From Citrus sinensis (Eukaryota > Streptophyta > Magnoliopsida > Sapindales > Rutaceae): DNA of 64,000 nt. The stretch spans positions 16,680,501 through 16,744,500 of the forward strand of contig NC_068561.1 in assembly GCF_022201045.2 (NCBI RefSeq). Reading direction: 5' to 3'. Position numbers and translations under genes: made by a program. Below, one piece after another: positions 37,325-49,420 of this stretch. The notes beneath the pieces were generated by a model that was not told where the DNA came from, ran no database searches, and was given only the letters and a program-made list of their open reading frames with translations. The first letter of the stretch is position 1; every line of letters starts with the position of its first letter.

Positions 37325-40000
37325 TTTATTTAGAGGGAGTTATTATTGATAACAATATCAGTATCTAACAATATGATAATAAAATAAATTTAGTAAAAAT
37401 GATGACAGTAGTTACAATAATAGCCTCAATTTCAACAACTTTAATAGAAACAAAAATATAAGATCTCAGTCTAAGGTTTAACAAGGACTCTTCAAATTCT
37501 CATTCATCGATTCATTAAGTCCTTTTTCTATCATTACGCAAGACAAAACAACACTATAATATACACAAATCAGACAAAACAATTTGACGATGATGAATAA
37601 CTATTCATTTTATTGTATAAACAAACAAAAAAATTAATTAATTAAATTATTGCAATATAACCCAAAATAAATAATCATATGTAATGATAGTTATAAATAA
37701 AAGATTAAGAACTAAGAATACATGTTGGAACTTAATTGGAAGAGTATTTGTATTTAGAAGAGGATTTTTATTTTGTGTTATTCGGACTTGCAGATTTGCA
37801 AACGTTGGATTCTTATAGGCCTTAGGAATTGGATAAGAAGTTAACGAGTCAAATTGTTTTATAGAATAAAATATGGAGAAGAGAAAAAATTTAATATAAT
37901 TAAATGCAAAGCCGACAACTCTTGTAATTATTGAAAGAAAATAAATAGGTTTTTTCAACTTTTTATAATAGGATAGAGTCTAATTTGGGCCTTTATGAAA
38001 GAAATTACTTAGTGCTTAAATGAATATAATTAACATTAAGATTAATTATATAAGTTGAAAAAGTAAAGAAATTTTAGTTTAAGGGGACTCCAACCCCCGT
38101 GGTCAGTGCTTGAGTCCGTCGTTGACTAAAAGTTTAAGAGGCAATGTTCATGTGCTTTTAGTGGGTTGATCGATTATCCACTCGAGTTCGAATTTTGGAG
38201 AGAGAAAATATTAAAGAATAGATTTATACTTTGTCCACTCTTCATTATTTTTTAAAGGTGTTAGTAAATATGAAATCACTAGAAAATCACAAGTTGATGA
38301 AACTATCATGTATGAGTGATCAAAATATAAAGATTTTTTTTTATATATATTATTCCATTATAGCCTTTCAGGGCATGTAGCAAAATCTAAGGTTATCAAT
38401 TTGTGTAATTCATCATGTTAAATTAAATAAACACGGATACAACGATTATTAATCAAGTCGAAACATTGAAACACTAATATAACTTGTTTATTAATTGCGT
38501 AAATCATGTTGACCGGTTTAATATATTTAATACCAAAATTAAAATTAATTTAAAAAATAACAAATATGTCAATATTATTCTTTAAAATAGGTTAAATTAA
38601 CATGCTATAGAGAAGTTTGTAACACAATATGAATAACATATGAATAATTGATTTAGCGTTCAATATATATCATGGTTAATTTTTTCAATAATATTACCAC
38701 ATATAATTGATATTTATGTCATAAATACGCAACTAGTGACAATTATTTATGTGAATATTTATCAACACAAATACAAAAAATTATGTCTTATCCATGTCGT
38801 AATTTATTTTGCCACCTCTAGGTAAAACAAACACTTATTGTTTGCTAAAATGTTTTTCTACATTCATATGAGTAGTGTGATATATATGTCTGTACTTAAA
38901 ACTTTCTTGCCCTTTTTTGTTTTTCCACTCTCGTTGGTTTCAAGCTCCCAAGTTAACTTGAAGAAAACTTTCTTTTCTTTCAAGCACTTGTTACCAAGTG
39001 ACACATATAGTATCAGTGATACAAATTTATTTCTTAAAAGCCAACAGATTTAGATGAGAGGACGAGTTGCTTATTTTAGTTTTCTATGCTTTAAAAATAT
39101 TATTAATCCAGTGGTTTAAGCATTACCGTCGCTTGTGATGAGAATGTATGATGGATATATGACGATGTATCGGCCATATATAAACATATAACTCACACGT
39201 GCTTTTTTCCAAATCCTATTGAAATTTACAAGAAAGAGAAAAAAAAGAGCCGATGATATTGAGAACTTGGGACCCCTTGTTTCCAATGTTACATTTGGTG
39301 GTGTTTTTTTTTTTTTTTAATTCACGATGTTTGTTAATGAATAGAAACGTAATTGAATCGAATAATTTGTATATAGACCATCTTTAAATTACTAGTATAT
39401 TAACTGTTCAAATTTATTTTTACATTTGATCTAAGAATTTGAGGAGAAGCCCCTTGTTGTTCCCTTTGCATTAATTTTTGTCATTTTTTTTTGGGGGGCT
39501 TAAAATTGTCCCAATGGCCGCCGTATAGCCACAGCCGATTGGACGGCGGCTGTCCATGCAGTACATCGGCAGCCACATTCGCTCTAATCTCTATGATGAT
39601 GTCTGGACAACAATTAATGATGACAATACAATGAAATTAAAAGAAAGAGGAACAACCGAATCTGGGTTAATTGAGATCCAATGCGGTCGCGGCATACCAG
39701 ATGGTTTACAACAAAAAAAAAAAAGAACGAGGAACAATTAATAAAACATTTTGATCTATTCACAATGTACACCTATATCCAATACAAACAATTTTAAATG
39801 CACTAAAAGAACCCCAAAAAAAAAAAAAGTCTCCAAAATGTATTTGCAAAACAAAATTCTTACAGATTCTGAAATCTGTTTAACATCATCGAATAAAATT
39901 AATGGTGACCAAACTCGTACATATACAAAAACTTCATTAATTTCTTCATAGAATTGATCGGCATCCTCGTGGATCTTCTATAAGTGTTATCTTCTTGTTG
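37325..40000. other. Gene-free AT-rich spacer
   Basis: No supported coding region. Around 38080-38200 there is a less AT-rich patch with GAGTTCGAATTTTGG, vaguely like a polymerase III B box, but too weak to call a SINE. A short stem-loop (ATGGCCGCCGT with ACGGCGGCTGTCCAT) lies near 39510-39556. Confidence 0.5.
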
Positions 40001-40141
40001 CTATATATTGAATCGGCTCCGAATTTGGTACCATCCTTTCTTGAAAAACCCTACAAATTTCCAACCAAATTTGATATTGGCATCTTTGATTCTCTTGGAG
40101 CCCGCCTTTAAGAGACTCTTCATCTCGCTCAGTTCTTTCAT
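40001..40141 (-). CDS. Small ORF A of a paired micro-protein family (46 aa)
   Basis: A 46-codon minus-strand frame begins MKELSEMKSLLKAG and ends IRSRFNI. Its C-terminal half holds GWKFVGFFKKGWYQIR, a basic and aromatic motif shared with ORF B 1.2 kb upstream. There is no signal peptide or membrane segment. An AT-rich box (TATAAAAT on the minus strand, near 40235) lies about 100 bases upstream. I do not recognise the family; it does not match DVL/RTFL, CLE or other small peptides I know. The support is the protein-level conservation with ORF B: in the 16-codon core 10 residues are identical and the rest mostly conservative. Whether it is transcribed is unknown. Confidence 0.45.
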   Translation of the reverse strand: MKELSEMKSLLKAGSKRIKDANIKFGWKFVGFFKKGWYQIRSRFNI

Positions 40142-41361
40142 GACGATGATGATGACGACGACCTAATTTTTGCAATTGAATTAACTCTCTCTTGTACCTA
40201 ATTTTCATTTTTTTAGCTTCTTAATTTGTTCTCTCAATTTTATAATACTACCCAATTAACCACTTTGGCTCCAACCTGTAATGACAGTTAATTGTTGCCG
40301 CCGTTGAGTCTTTGACTTATTCTCTGGTTGACTTGTTTCATTAAAATCACAGTGGTGACTCGTACACGGTATTTACATTGGTGTTGATGTGGAAATAACC
40401 TAAAATGTCAACAAAAAGTAATTATTTTTAGAACTGCATACTTTGGTTGTACTTTTTATCACGTCCCTTTGTTTTTATTGTACTCAAAGAAATATTTTAT
40501 GAAGATAAATATAGGTTTAAATTATGAGAGGATTCTAATTAAAACCTAAATAAAGCTGCATTTATTTTCCAAAGTTAAAATGGCTTTTTTTCATTTATTT
40601 ATTTAGCCTAACAACAATTCAATTCCTTTTTTATCCATGTGACCAGGATTCGAACATGATCATGAACAAATGCATAAATATACTCTCGAAAAAGAAGTAG
40701 GTGGGGGAAGCCTTGCTGTTGAGATTGATCTAGTTCAAGTATATTTGAAATTCAATTAAAAACAAAGGTAGGTAAGAGATTTAGCGAGTGATTGAACGAT
40801 ACACAGTATGATACAGTGAAGATAAAGTGTGCTAGAAAATTTCTTTCTTCTTTTCTTCTTACTATGCCCAAAAATCAAGTCGACTCAGTTAGTTCCCAAT
40901 AAAAAGATCCCACCATCTCTACTAGATGGCACCTACCAAAAATTAAATTGTCTTGAAATAACGTAATCTAGTTGTTATACCAAATGCAACAATAGCTAAT
41001 CACATAAGGGAAAAAAAAATTCTCAGTTACTATTATCAAAAAAAAAAAAATTGAGTTCTCCTAGTGCACATGTTTTGTACATAACAAGTTGAAAAAACAA
41101 TAATACAATTATTATCGAAATGTGAGTGGAAAAAACGTCCCTCGAATATCAGAGAATGTAAAATTTAGATAATACTATGTAAGATTTAATGTAAACTAAT
41201 CTTAATAATTATCTGATTGTAAATATCAGTAACAATCTCATGTAATATGAGTTGTAATCTAAACACTATTATCATGTAATTAAAAAAAAAAAAATCTGAC
41301 ATACGTTATTGAGCCTGAAAGTTTGTATACTGAGATTTGAATTGAGACATAGATCTTCGGG

Positions 41362-41490
41362 TTAAATGCCGAGGTTCTTCCGAATGTTGTACCATCCTTT
41401 CTTCCATATCCCTATGAATCTCCATCCTTGCTTCGTCACAATTCTGACATCTCTATAACTTCGTCTTTGAAGTTGATCTGCCTTCCCCAT
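41362..41490 (-). CDS. Small ORF B of a paired micro-protein family (42 aa)
   Basis: A 42-codon frame begins MGKADQLQRRSYRD and ends IRKNLGI. The core GWRFIGIWKKGWYNIR aligns without gaps to GWKFVGFFKKGWYQIR of ORF A on the same strand. The start context (A at -3, G at +4) is good for plant translation. The nucleotide match between the two cores is about 38 of 48, with many changes silent or conservative. The protein is strongly basic. No known domain is recognised. The two ORFs look like a local tandem duplication of a very short gene. Confidence 0.5.
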   Translation of the reverse strand: MGKADQLQRRSYRDVRIVTKQGWRFIGIWKKGWYNIRKNLGI

Positions 41491-42661
41491 TTAATTAAAA
41501 AGAGATTTGAGAGATTTTAGTATTTTCCCCTGCTCTTTTAGCATAAATTGAGATTAAATGATAAATTGATAATTAACATTTGTGTTTAATTATCAGTGGT
41601 TTTTTAATATCATTAAGTGAAGTTACCGATACCCGGATCAAGCTAACGGATTCGGTTGCTTTTTGAAGTATGATCAGTGCTTTGCTTCATCAGTTGTAAC
41701 GGTTAAGTGATCTTGTTATGCTCTCTCTATGTTTAGAAATTAACTTAAGTGGTAATTTTTTTTTTTTTTACGTTTTATGCGGTTCACAATCTTTGGCAAA
41801 GGATATATTTTAATTATCTATTTTTCATAAAGGATACAAGAGTTTCTTGTGAATCAATATGTTTTTTTTCTTCAAATTTTTGATGTTTGATCCCAAAAAA
41901 TCCTAATAACATGCTCAAAAGAGTTTGTTAGGTGATATATACATGTTTGTGTATGTTATCGGCATTCCATTGGCAACATCTTCATTGCTAAGAAATTAAT
42001 GGACTACCAATTGGCATAACCCATACACTCAAGAAGGTCAAATCCGAACAATGAGTATATAAATATTTTTTCAGTATTATGTGAGAGTAGAATCGGAAAT
42101 AAAATTATCAGGGATAGTCCCAATAATAACATATCAATATATAAAAAAAACAATAAAAAAAAGAAATTTCATATGTACATAAACTCTTTTGTTGCATCAG
42201 AAGCTGACAATAAAGATTGTCTCAACATTTTTATTAGAGTTTTGTACTATTTAGCGTGTTGGGATAACATAAATGCGAAAGTACTAAAAAGAGTTGTTCA
42301 AAAAAAAAAAAAGAAGGAAATTTCCTACGTAGCATAAATAATGTAATTATGTCTTTTGTTATAACAGAAGTTGCCAACGGAGGTTGTCTCAGCATTTTTA
42401 TTAGAGTTTTGTACTATTTATTGTGTTAACGTGGACATGCAAGTGCTAACAAAGAGTTATAAAACAATCAGGTATTTACAATATTTATAATACGATATAT
42501 ATCCACCTTCCCTAATATTGAAGAAAAATATTCATTATTATTTGTAATAAAACGTCTTCACTGCTCACGTATATCTCCCATTATTAATATTAGATGGAAA
42601 TATTTACTCTACCAAGACTCTTTGTGGGAGAGTTTCTACCACCGTTCAATTATATAAATTT
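41491..42661. other. Gene-free spacer
   Basis: AT-rich sequence without supported coding potential; it contains the diverged duplication at 42163-42465. Confidence 0.5.
42163..42465. repeat. Diverged tandem duplication, about 154-bp period
   Basis: GAAATTTC followed by TACATAAACTC... and the shared core ATTTTTATTAGAGTTTTGTA occur at 42163 and again at 42317 in direct orientation. The copies differ by scattered substitutions and short indels. Confidence 0.75.
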
Positions 42662-43206
42662 GGATAAAAGTTCATTTAGTCCTTCTATTTTAAGATTAGT
42701 GTCTATTTAGTCCCTGTATTTTTTAAAATATCTCGAAACATCCATACTGTTAAAGTATTGATACCCCAACTGTTATTTTTTTATTTCTTTTGGCTTACTT
42801 TTACAATATTAACATTTTATAATAATTTTTTTGTCTGGACATTAATAAAAAAATAGTTAAATTACCAATTTAATCTTAAAAAATAAAAAATTATATTAAT
42901 TTTTTTGCAAGCACCATTTGCAAACTTGATAGTTTGCATACAATTTTTGACAATTAAAAATTAATATAAAATTTTTTATTTTCATTTTTAGGGTTAAGTT
43001 GGTAATTTAATTATTTTCTTTTTATTAATGTCCAAACAAAAAAACTATTATAAAAAGATAATATTATAAAAATAAACCAAAAGAAATAAAAAGTATAGTA
43101 GGGGTATTAATAATTTAACGGCATGGATGTTTCAATGTATTTTTAAAAATACAGGGACTAAATGGTTACTAATCTTAAAATACATGGATTAAATGTATTT
43201 TTACCC
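42662..43206. mobile_element. Mutator-type foldback MITE upstream of the RING gene
   Basis: The ends GGATAAAAGTTCATTTAGTC and, read inwards from the right, GGGTAAAAATACATTTAATC match. The arms stay complementary almost to the centre (about 42935), so the whole 545-bp element is one long hairpin. Flanking 9-mers TATAAATTT (42653-42661) and TATAAATTA (43207-43215) agree at 8 of 9 positions. It has no coding capacity. It lies about 580 bases upstream of the first ATG of the RING-ligase locus. Confidence 0.85.
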
Positions 43207-43783
43207 TATAAATTAAGAAGAAATGTGAATCTCATCACAAAGACTAGAAATGAAATTTATACCCTCAAATTTTGAAGGTCCAAGTCTTAGGCCAAAAATC
43301 GTGTTACATGTTATTCATTAACTGAATAGTTAGATAATGTAGTAAATTGATTTACGTCGGATAACATTATTATTTAAAACTCTAAACGCTAGATCTTCAA
43401 GGTGTTTTAAAATTTTGTTCTATATATTATATACCTAATAGAAGTGCTACGTGGACTGCTTGGGTATAAAGTTTTTTTCTTTCCTAATAAGTGGTATTTT
43501 CACAAATAAGGATGTAATTTGTCTATTCGTGTCATGTAGCTACCAACACAAACTAAACAATGTGTCAATCTCATACGTGAATATTTGAGAGTCAAGTCAG
43601 TCACAGTCAGGGACAAATTTGTAAAAATAGAAAACAGGTGTTTATATTGTGAAAATACACAAAATCAGGGATTCAGATGTAACAACTCCGTTAAATAACT
43701 GTCACGAGTCTCCAACTGCCAGTCATTCGAAGAAGAAGAAGACTGATTGGTAAATTTTCAGTTATTTGCTCATTTTCCTCGCA

Positions 43784-44018
43784 ATGGATTCCTCAACTCT
43801 TTTCGTCACAGAAGCGAAGGTACTTGTGCATTGTTTTATTCATCGAATTAGAATTAGATTTGGGATTACGGTTTTATTTAATCATTTATCGTATTATCTC
43901 CTTTCTGCGCCTCTAGAATGGCGGAACCGGACCGAAGTTCACCTTCTACGTCTTCGAGCGCAGCTGCTGCATCCTCGTCGTCCTCGCCTTTGTATCCGAG
44001 CCCTTCACCGGCTCCTGA
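43784..44018 (+). promoter_or_regulatory. Upstream ORF overlapping the start of the RING gene
   Basis: An ATG at 43784 opens 12 codons that end at a good splice donor (after 43819). Joined to the acceptor at 43916, the frame continues 33 codons and stops at 44016-44018, inside the main coding region in a different frame. If this exon is in the 5' leader, the resulting 45-residue uORF overlaps the main start at 43918 and would lower its translation. Confidence 0.5.
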
Positions 44019-47000
44019 ACGTGATGAAGAGCAAATTCATAATCATAATAATTTTGATCACGAACATCATGCCCATCGATTTGAACGGCCGGAATTGGAC
44101 CGGCAAAACGTTGGCGTTTCGCATGAAGGAAACTTCACTCGTTCTGATGGTGCATCATGGACCAATGTTAGCGATGATACATGGTCTTTTATCATCGTTG
44201 CCCTCACCTTTTGGTTTTTCGGTAAGTAAGATTTCATCTTATCAGAATTCTTTCATCAATTGCAATGGTTCAATTTTGTTTTCCATCGTTAAATTTCATT
44301 TGTGTTTGTTACATGTCTAATAGTTGATTTGGCGGCTTATTACTTACGCTGAGTCGAACCAGTAACTCGTTGGGAAGAAAATTACTATTAAAAAAAGAAA
44401 AAGAAAAAAAGTCGATCAGCTCTTCATACAAAGAGTTGCACCATTAATGTATTGCTTTTCAAGATTTTATGTCTTTTAGCAATTTTATTTTATGTGTTTC
44501 TGCTCTGAATTTTAGCAAAATGTGGTTGAGTGCACCCTTAGAACAATGTCTTATAAGCTTATTGATCTGATTACAATTATTGAATCCACATATTACAGTG
44601 TCGATGACTCTTATATTGGGGGTGTATGGTCCGGAAAATTTAACACTTGGTCCTAAGTCGTCCATTCTCCTACAGCCTAGCCCCTTCTTTGTGCAGAAAG
44701 TGAAGGTGAGCTGCTTCTTTGTAGACCTTTTATTTCTGATTGTTTTCAGAGGTTAATTGGTGATCTCGGGTGGGTTTGTTTTAGGTGCAAGAGATATATG
44801 AGCTAAAGCCAGGACCAAAGTTATATGCGTTTTACAATTCTCCACCTTTAGATACTGTATCTACGTGGTCTGAAAAAATTATTGTCTCTGTTCCAGCTGA
44901 TTCTCACCAGGCATGTTCAAACATTGATAGTTTCGCTTCAGAATTCTTCTTTTAGTTTGCACTTGAACTTTTAGATGTAGTTGTTTGTGAGATTGATTTG
45001 TTCCTTTCTTCTTCTCTAGGAGTGGATTATTTACTTAAATAAGGGGTCTCAAATAAACATTTCATACAGTGTAAAGTCCCCTGGCTCCTCTGTTTTTCTC
45101 ATAATTGCTCAAGGTATGCTTTAATGGATCTAGTGAAATTTGAATTACTTTTCATGAAATAGAGAACCATGAATGACAAATGTTTTCAACAAATTTCTTG
45201 ATTTTATATCTGTGCCCATTATATGAAACTGCTAACAGTTCTAATTCTTTATTTCCTTGAATATGCTGATAAAGTTTCTGGATTTTATCTCACATTGCAG
45301 GGAATGAAGGCCTTCGTCAATGGCTTTTCGACCCAACATTTCCCAACACCACGTTATCTTGGAATGTTATTCAGGGTGAGATAAGTGTGACAAGCATGTA
45401 TATAGTATTTGTATAAATTCTTTCTTCTGATGTTGCTTTTTTCCTTCACAGGAAGTGGTGTGATCCATCAACACATATTCACTTCTTCAAGTTACTATGT
45501 CGGATTGGGTAACTTGAACTCGGAGGAAGTGGAGGTAAAATACCCCTAGTAATTGAAACTAAGGTTCACAAAATAATTCAGTGTAAAGGGCCCCAAATTC
45601 ACATAATTAACCTTATGCTGTGAATTGTGAGGCTGTGTATTACTGTATCAAGAATTATATCTCCTACACTGCACCGTGGTGTAAGGATAATTTCAATGCA
45701 CTGCAATGTTACATTACACTGCGTTGCTAATTACACTATGATGCATTGTTGTGTGATGAAAAATGATGTGCGCTGCTTTGCAGTTCAAGCCTAATTACTT
45801 TTTCTAAGGGGCTGTTGCTAAAACAGTCTTGATAGTTAGGTCTATAAATCTGTTGTTACTTCTATTACCACCTTCACAGATGAAAAATCTTTTTAGCGCT
45901 TGTCCATTTTGCCCATAAGAAGTGGCATTGATTGTAGGTTGACACTTAAGTAATGTCAATTGTCAGGTTTTATCAAATTTATTTGTACATAATAATTTAA
46001 GTTTCTTCCATTGGTTTCTCACGCAAAAATATTTAAGCTTATGATGTTTTCTTCCTCCTGATCTGTTTACAATATTCAGTTGAGTTCATTTTTACTTTGG
46101 ACAGGTGCAATTAAACCTCAGATTGAGGGCTTTTCTGTATAACACAAGTGATGCTTATTACAAGTGTACTTTCGCTGATGGATTGTGTAGTTTGAGTGTT
46201 TTGTTTCCCAATGGAAATGCTATTGTCTTAACCTCTCCTAAAACGGAACAGGTAACCCTATGTAGTTGCTATTGGCTGGCATTGGTACTAATTTTCTTCC
46301 ATTTTCCCCCTTTTATTATCTATCAACTTATCACATCAACATGTAACCTGAGAAAACTCCTTTCCAAAAAAAAAAAATGAAAAAAAATTTAATAAAATGA
46401 ATTGAGTCTCTTTCCCAGTTCGGCCTTTATACTTGACTGGAGGTTAATAAAATAACAGTGTTCTCCCCTGTTAGTTTTATCAACTAACTGGTATCTGAAC
46501 TAAGAGATAATATTTTCCCATTATTTTGTTCAACATTCTTGTAAAGTAAATTTGTAACTTAACAGAAATAGTATATAGTCAACCTCCTCTCTTCATTGAC
46601 TTTGTCTAATTTCTACTGAATTGTTAGAGAAGATAGAAAGCAGGCAGTGTTAGTGGAGTGTCTCTCTCATTCCACTCGTCCAGCCCTCTTTGGAATGAAA
46701 ATCATGAAAAACTGAATTAAGCAACAGTGGTAATCAAAGTGGAAACTTATCGGTTCTGATTTGTAAATTTGTGGAAAAAAATTGCAGATTTCCCTGCTGT
46801 TTGGGGTGGTAGAACTCAACAATTTTTATTAGGCCATTGACAAAGATTTTTTGTTATTGAACCTTTATTAAAAAAAAAGGCTATGATATTCAATCTCAGT
46901 TTGGAACATGAAATCAATATTAAAACTGAGAAAAAAGAAAGAATTCAGTAACAGAAGGAAGAGCTCTAGACTAAGTTGATTTTGTTTAATAAACCTTAAG

Positions 47001-48472
47001 GTTCTTGGGACTATTCTAAACCTCATGGAAGATTGTGGTGTTACTTGACTTTTCAAGTTATAGATTGAGTTCATTAATAAAGGATCAGTATGTAATTATG
47101 TGCTTGAAGGTTGGTTCCTTACTTCTAGACTCATCCTAAATTGATAAAAATATATACTCACCATCCTCTTGATATCAGTTATACTTGATCCTGTATCTAT
47201 AGTGTTTGCATTCATATTGGTGTTTTGAATGCTGCAGGATACAAGCAATGACAATTGGCAAGTTAGAGTGTCCTATGAACCAAGATGGCTCTCCTATGTT
47301 GTTGGTATATGTATATTTATTCCTCTTTTTCTTCTAGTAGCCTATCATTCTATAAAACATTTTTACCATTTCTTACTTGTGTAGGTGGTATGACAATGAT
47401 CATGCTTGCGGCCTTCAATTTCTTAAACAAGTTCCTGTGTGAACGTGAAGGTGGAATAGGATTTCAGCATGGGGATGTGGAATCTGCAAGAGCCCCTCTG
47501 CTTTCGCATAAAGATGATGATCTCTCTAGTTGGGGTTCATCTTATGATTCAATTTCAACTGATGAGGGGAATCTTGAAGAATTTTTGACAGCATCTTCCC
47601 TTGAAGGGAAGTCATTAAGAGATGGTGAAGACAGTAATAATACCCGGCGTCTTTGTGCAATTTGCTTTGATGCTCCAAGGGACTGCTTCTTCCTTCCATG
47701 TGGGCATTGTGTGGCTTGTTTTAAATGTGGAACAAGGTATATGCTCTCGGACCTCATATCTGCATCAAACTTATTTTTCGTAATCCATGGACATGCATCC
47801 ACTCTAATCACTAGTTGGCATGTTACTTTCAGCACATCTGAATAAATGATGTAGTGTAAACACACATGTTTACATTATACTCTCGGATTTCTGGCATGTA
47901 TGGGCTGCCAAGACAGGCTTTCAATTATTTTCCAATGAACTGCAATATCAGAATGTCACACTGATACTTTTGTTGATGTCAAGATATTGCATGGTTATAA
48001 TATTTTTATAAAGTTGTATGCTGATTGCATACTCTCCAATTGGCCTGAACTAAATTTGGTTTTGAGTAATCTTAACCTGACATCTCTTGTAGATTCACGA
48101 CTCTATGGTCCCTCTGAAAGTTCAAAGGTTGTTGAACTTCCACCCATTAAAAATTTAATAGTTTTCTTTCTGATTTTGGAAAATATAAATACCGGGACTT
48201 AAAACATATCAGCAAATTTATTTAATATTCTTTCATATCTATCAATTGTTATTGAGCATAATAAGCAACTTATTTTTGTCACTTCAGCGACTTTTGTCCT
48301 GGAGACATAAGGGACAGCCATGGTACCTGTCTTAATCTAAGAGAAGAATGCAATGTCATATCATACTCATCGTATGCCACACTGTGTTCTCTGCAGGATT
48401 GCAGAGGTTGCTGGTACTTGCCCCGTTTGTCGAAGGAAAATGAAGAAGGTAAGGAAGATATTTACAGTGTGA
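43918..48472 (+). CDS. APD2: APD-type RING E3 ubiquitin ligase
   Basis: Ten coding exons join in frame to 476 residues: 43918-44221, 44599-44705, 44785-44910, 45020-45113, 45301-45375, 45452-45534, 46105-46251, 47238-47304, 47385-47736, 48397-48472. The N-terminus is Ser/Pro-rich, then a membrane segment (WSFIIVALTFWFF), a long luminal or extracellular domain of the APD family, a second membrane segment (MTMIMLAAFNFL), an acidic linker and a C-terminal C3HC4 RING starting LCAICFDAPRDC and ending CPVCRRKM. All eight zinc ligands are present, and the last intron splits the RING. APD proteins are membrane-anchored ligases needed for pollen mitosis in Arabidopsis; the APD2 label rests on remembered synteny with At5g01450. 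Intron 3 uses a GC donor (CAG|GCATGT). The start at 43918 is chosen because the upstream ATG frame terminates. Confidence 0.92.
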
Positions 48473-49420
48473 GGAACATGAAGATATTTTACAGTGTTAA
48501 GGAACATATGGCTCCGCTCTTTGTTACAACTGGACATTGTTGGCATACAACTCACAATCAGATTTGCGTCTCTACTCTTTTTATACACCGGTGCTTCATG
48601 TTGATGAATACACGTCGACGTGAGGTCAGAGATGAAGTTAAAAGCAGCCTTCAAGTGGAATGAGCATGCCGTTTGCTTTTCCAGTTGGCCATCCACTGTA
48701 TAATACCATTAATTAATTAACGCACTTTTGTGTCTCTATTTTGAAGTTTTCTATGTAATTTTTCTCCCCGGCTTTAAAATTTAGCTTATTTTGGGTTTTT
48801 TTTCCCACCCGCATGTTGTCATTTGTTTATTTATCATATTATTAAAAAATCTCGGGAAATTTACAGTAATAACCAAAAAATTTTTACTTTTTTTCATCTT
48901 AACCCCCCACAAATATTTCTATCAACATTAGCCATAAAACAACATTTGAAACCAAAATACCCCTCCCTCATCTCTCCCCCAACACTCCCTTTCACTCATC
49001 TCTCCCAAACCGATCCAACTCCCATCATCGGCGGCGACATCAACCCTCGTCGGCGACGGCTCCATCTCTCACCGGCATCTGATCTACGATCTGCAACCTT
49101 CAACAAAACCTAGGTTAGTTATTTTTCTTATTTTTCTTATTTTTATTAATTTAAAATGAGATTTTAGAATAATAATAGTTATAGCTTGAGAATAATAGTG
49201 GTGGTGATGATGTTTGTGATGGTTGGTGGTGTTTGGGAGTATTGTTTTCGATTTTGGAGTAATTGCGCTTAATTTTGGGGGTGGGGAGGGAGGGGGGCAG
49301 GGCGCGCGCGCGCCCATGCGCGGCTTGCTGTCGCACCAAAAATTAGAGTTTTTTTTTTTAACGAGTCAATTTTTTTTTTCTGTAAATGTAATGTAATAAT
49401 TTTATAAATATTACATATAC

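Noticed and set aside
38080-38250. Possible SINE with polymerase III boxes
   Set aside because: The A-box-like and B-box-like motifs are too close and there is no clear 3' tail or target duplication.
39505-39560. Short GC-rich stem-loop that might be a microRNA precursor
   Set aside because: The stem is only about 11-15 bases, too short for a plant microRNA precursor.
40640-40680. GGATTCGAAC, a B-box-like motif on the minus strand
   Set aside because: No matching A box and no tRNA-like fold in the neighbourhood.
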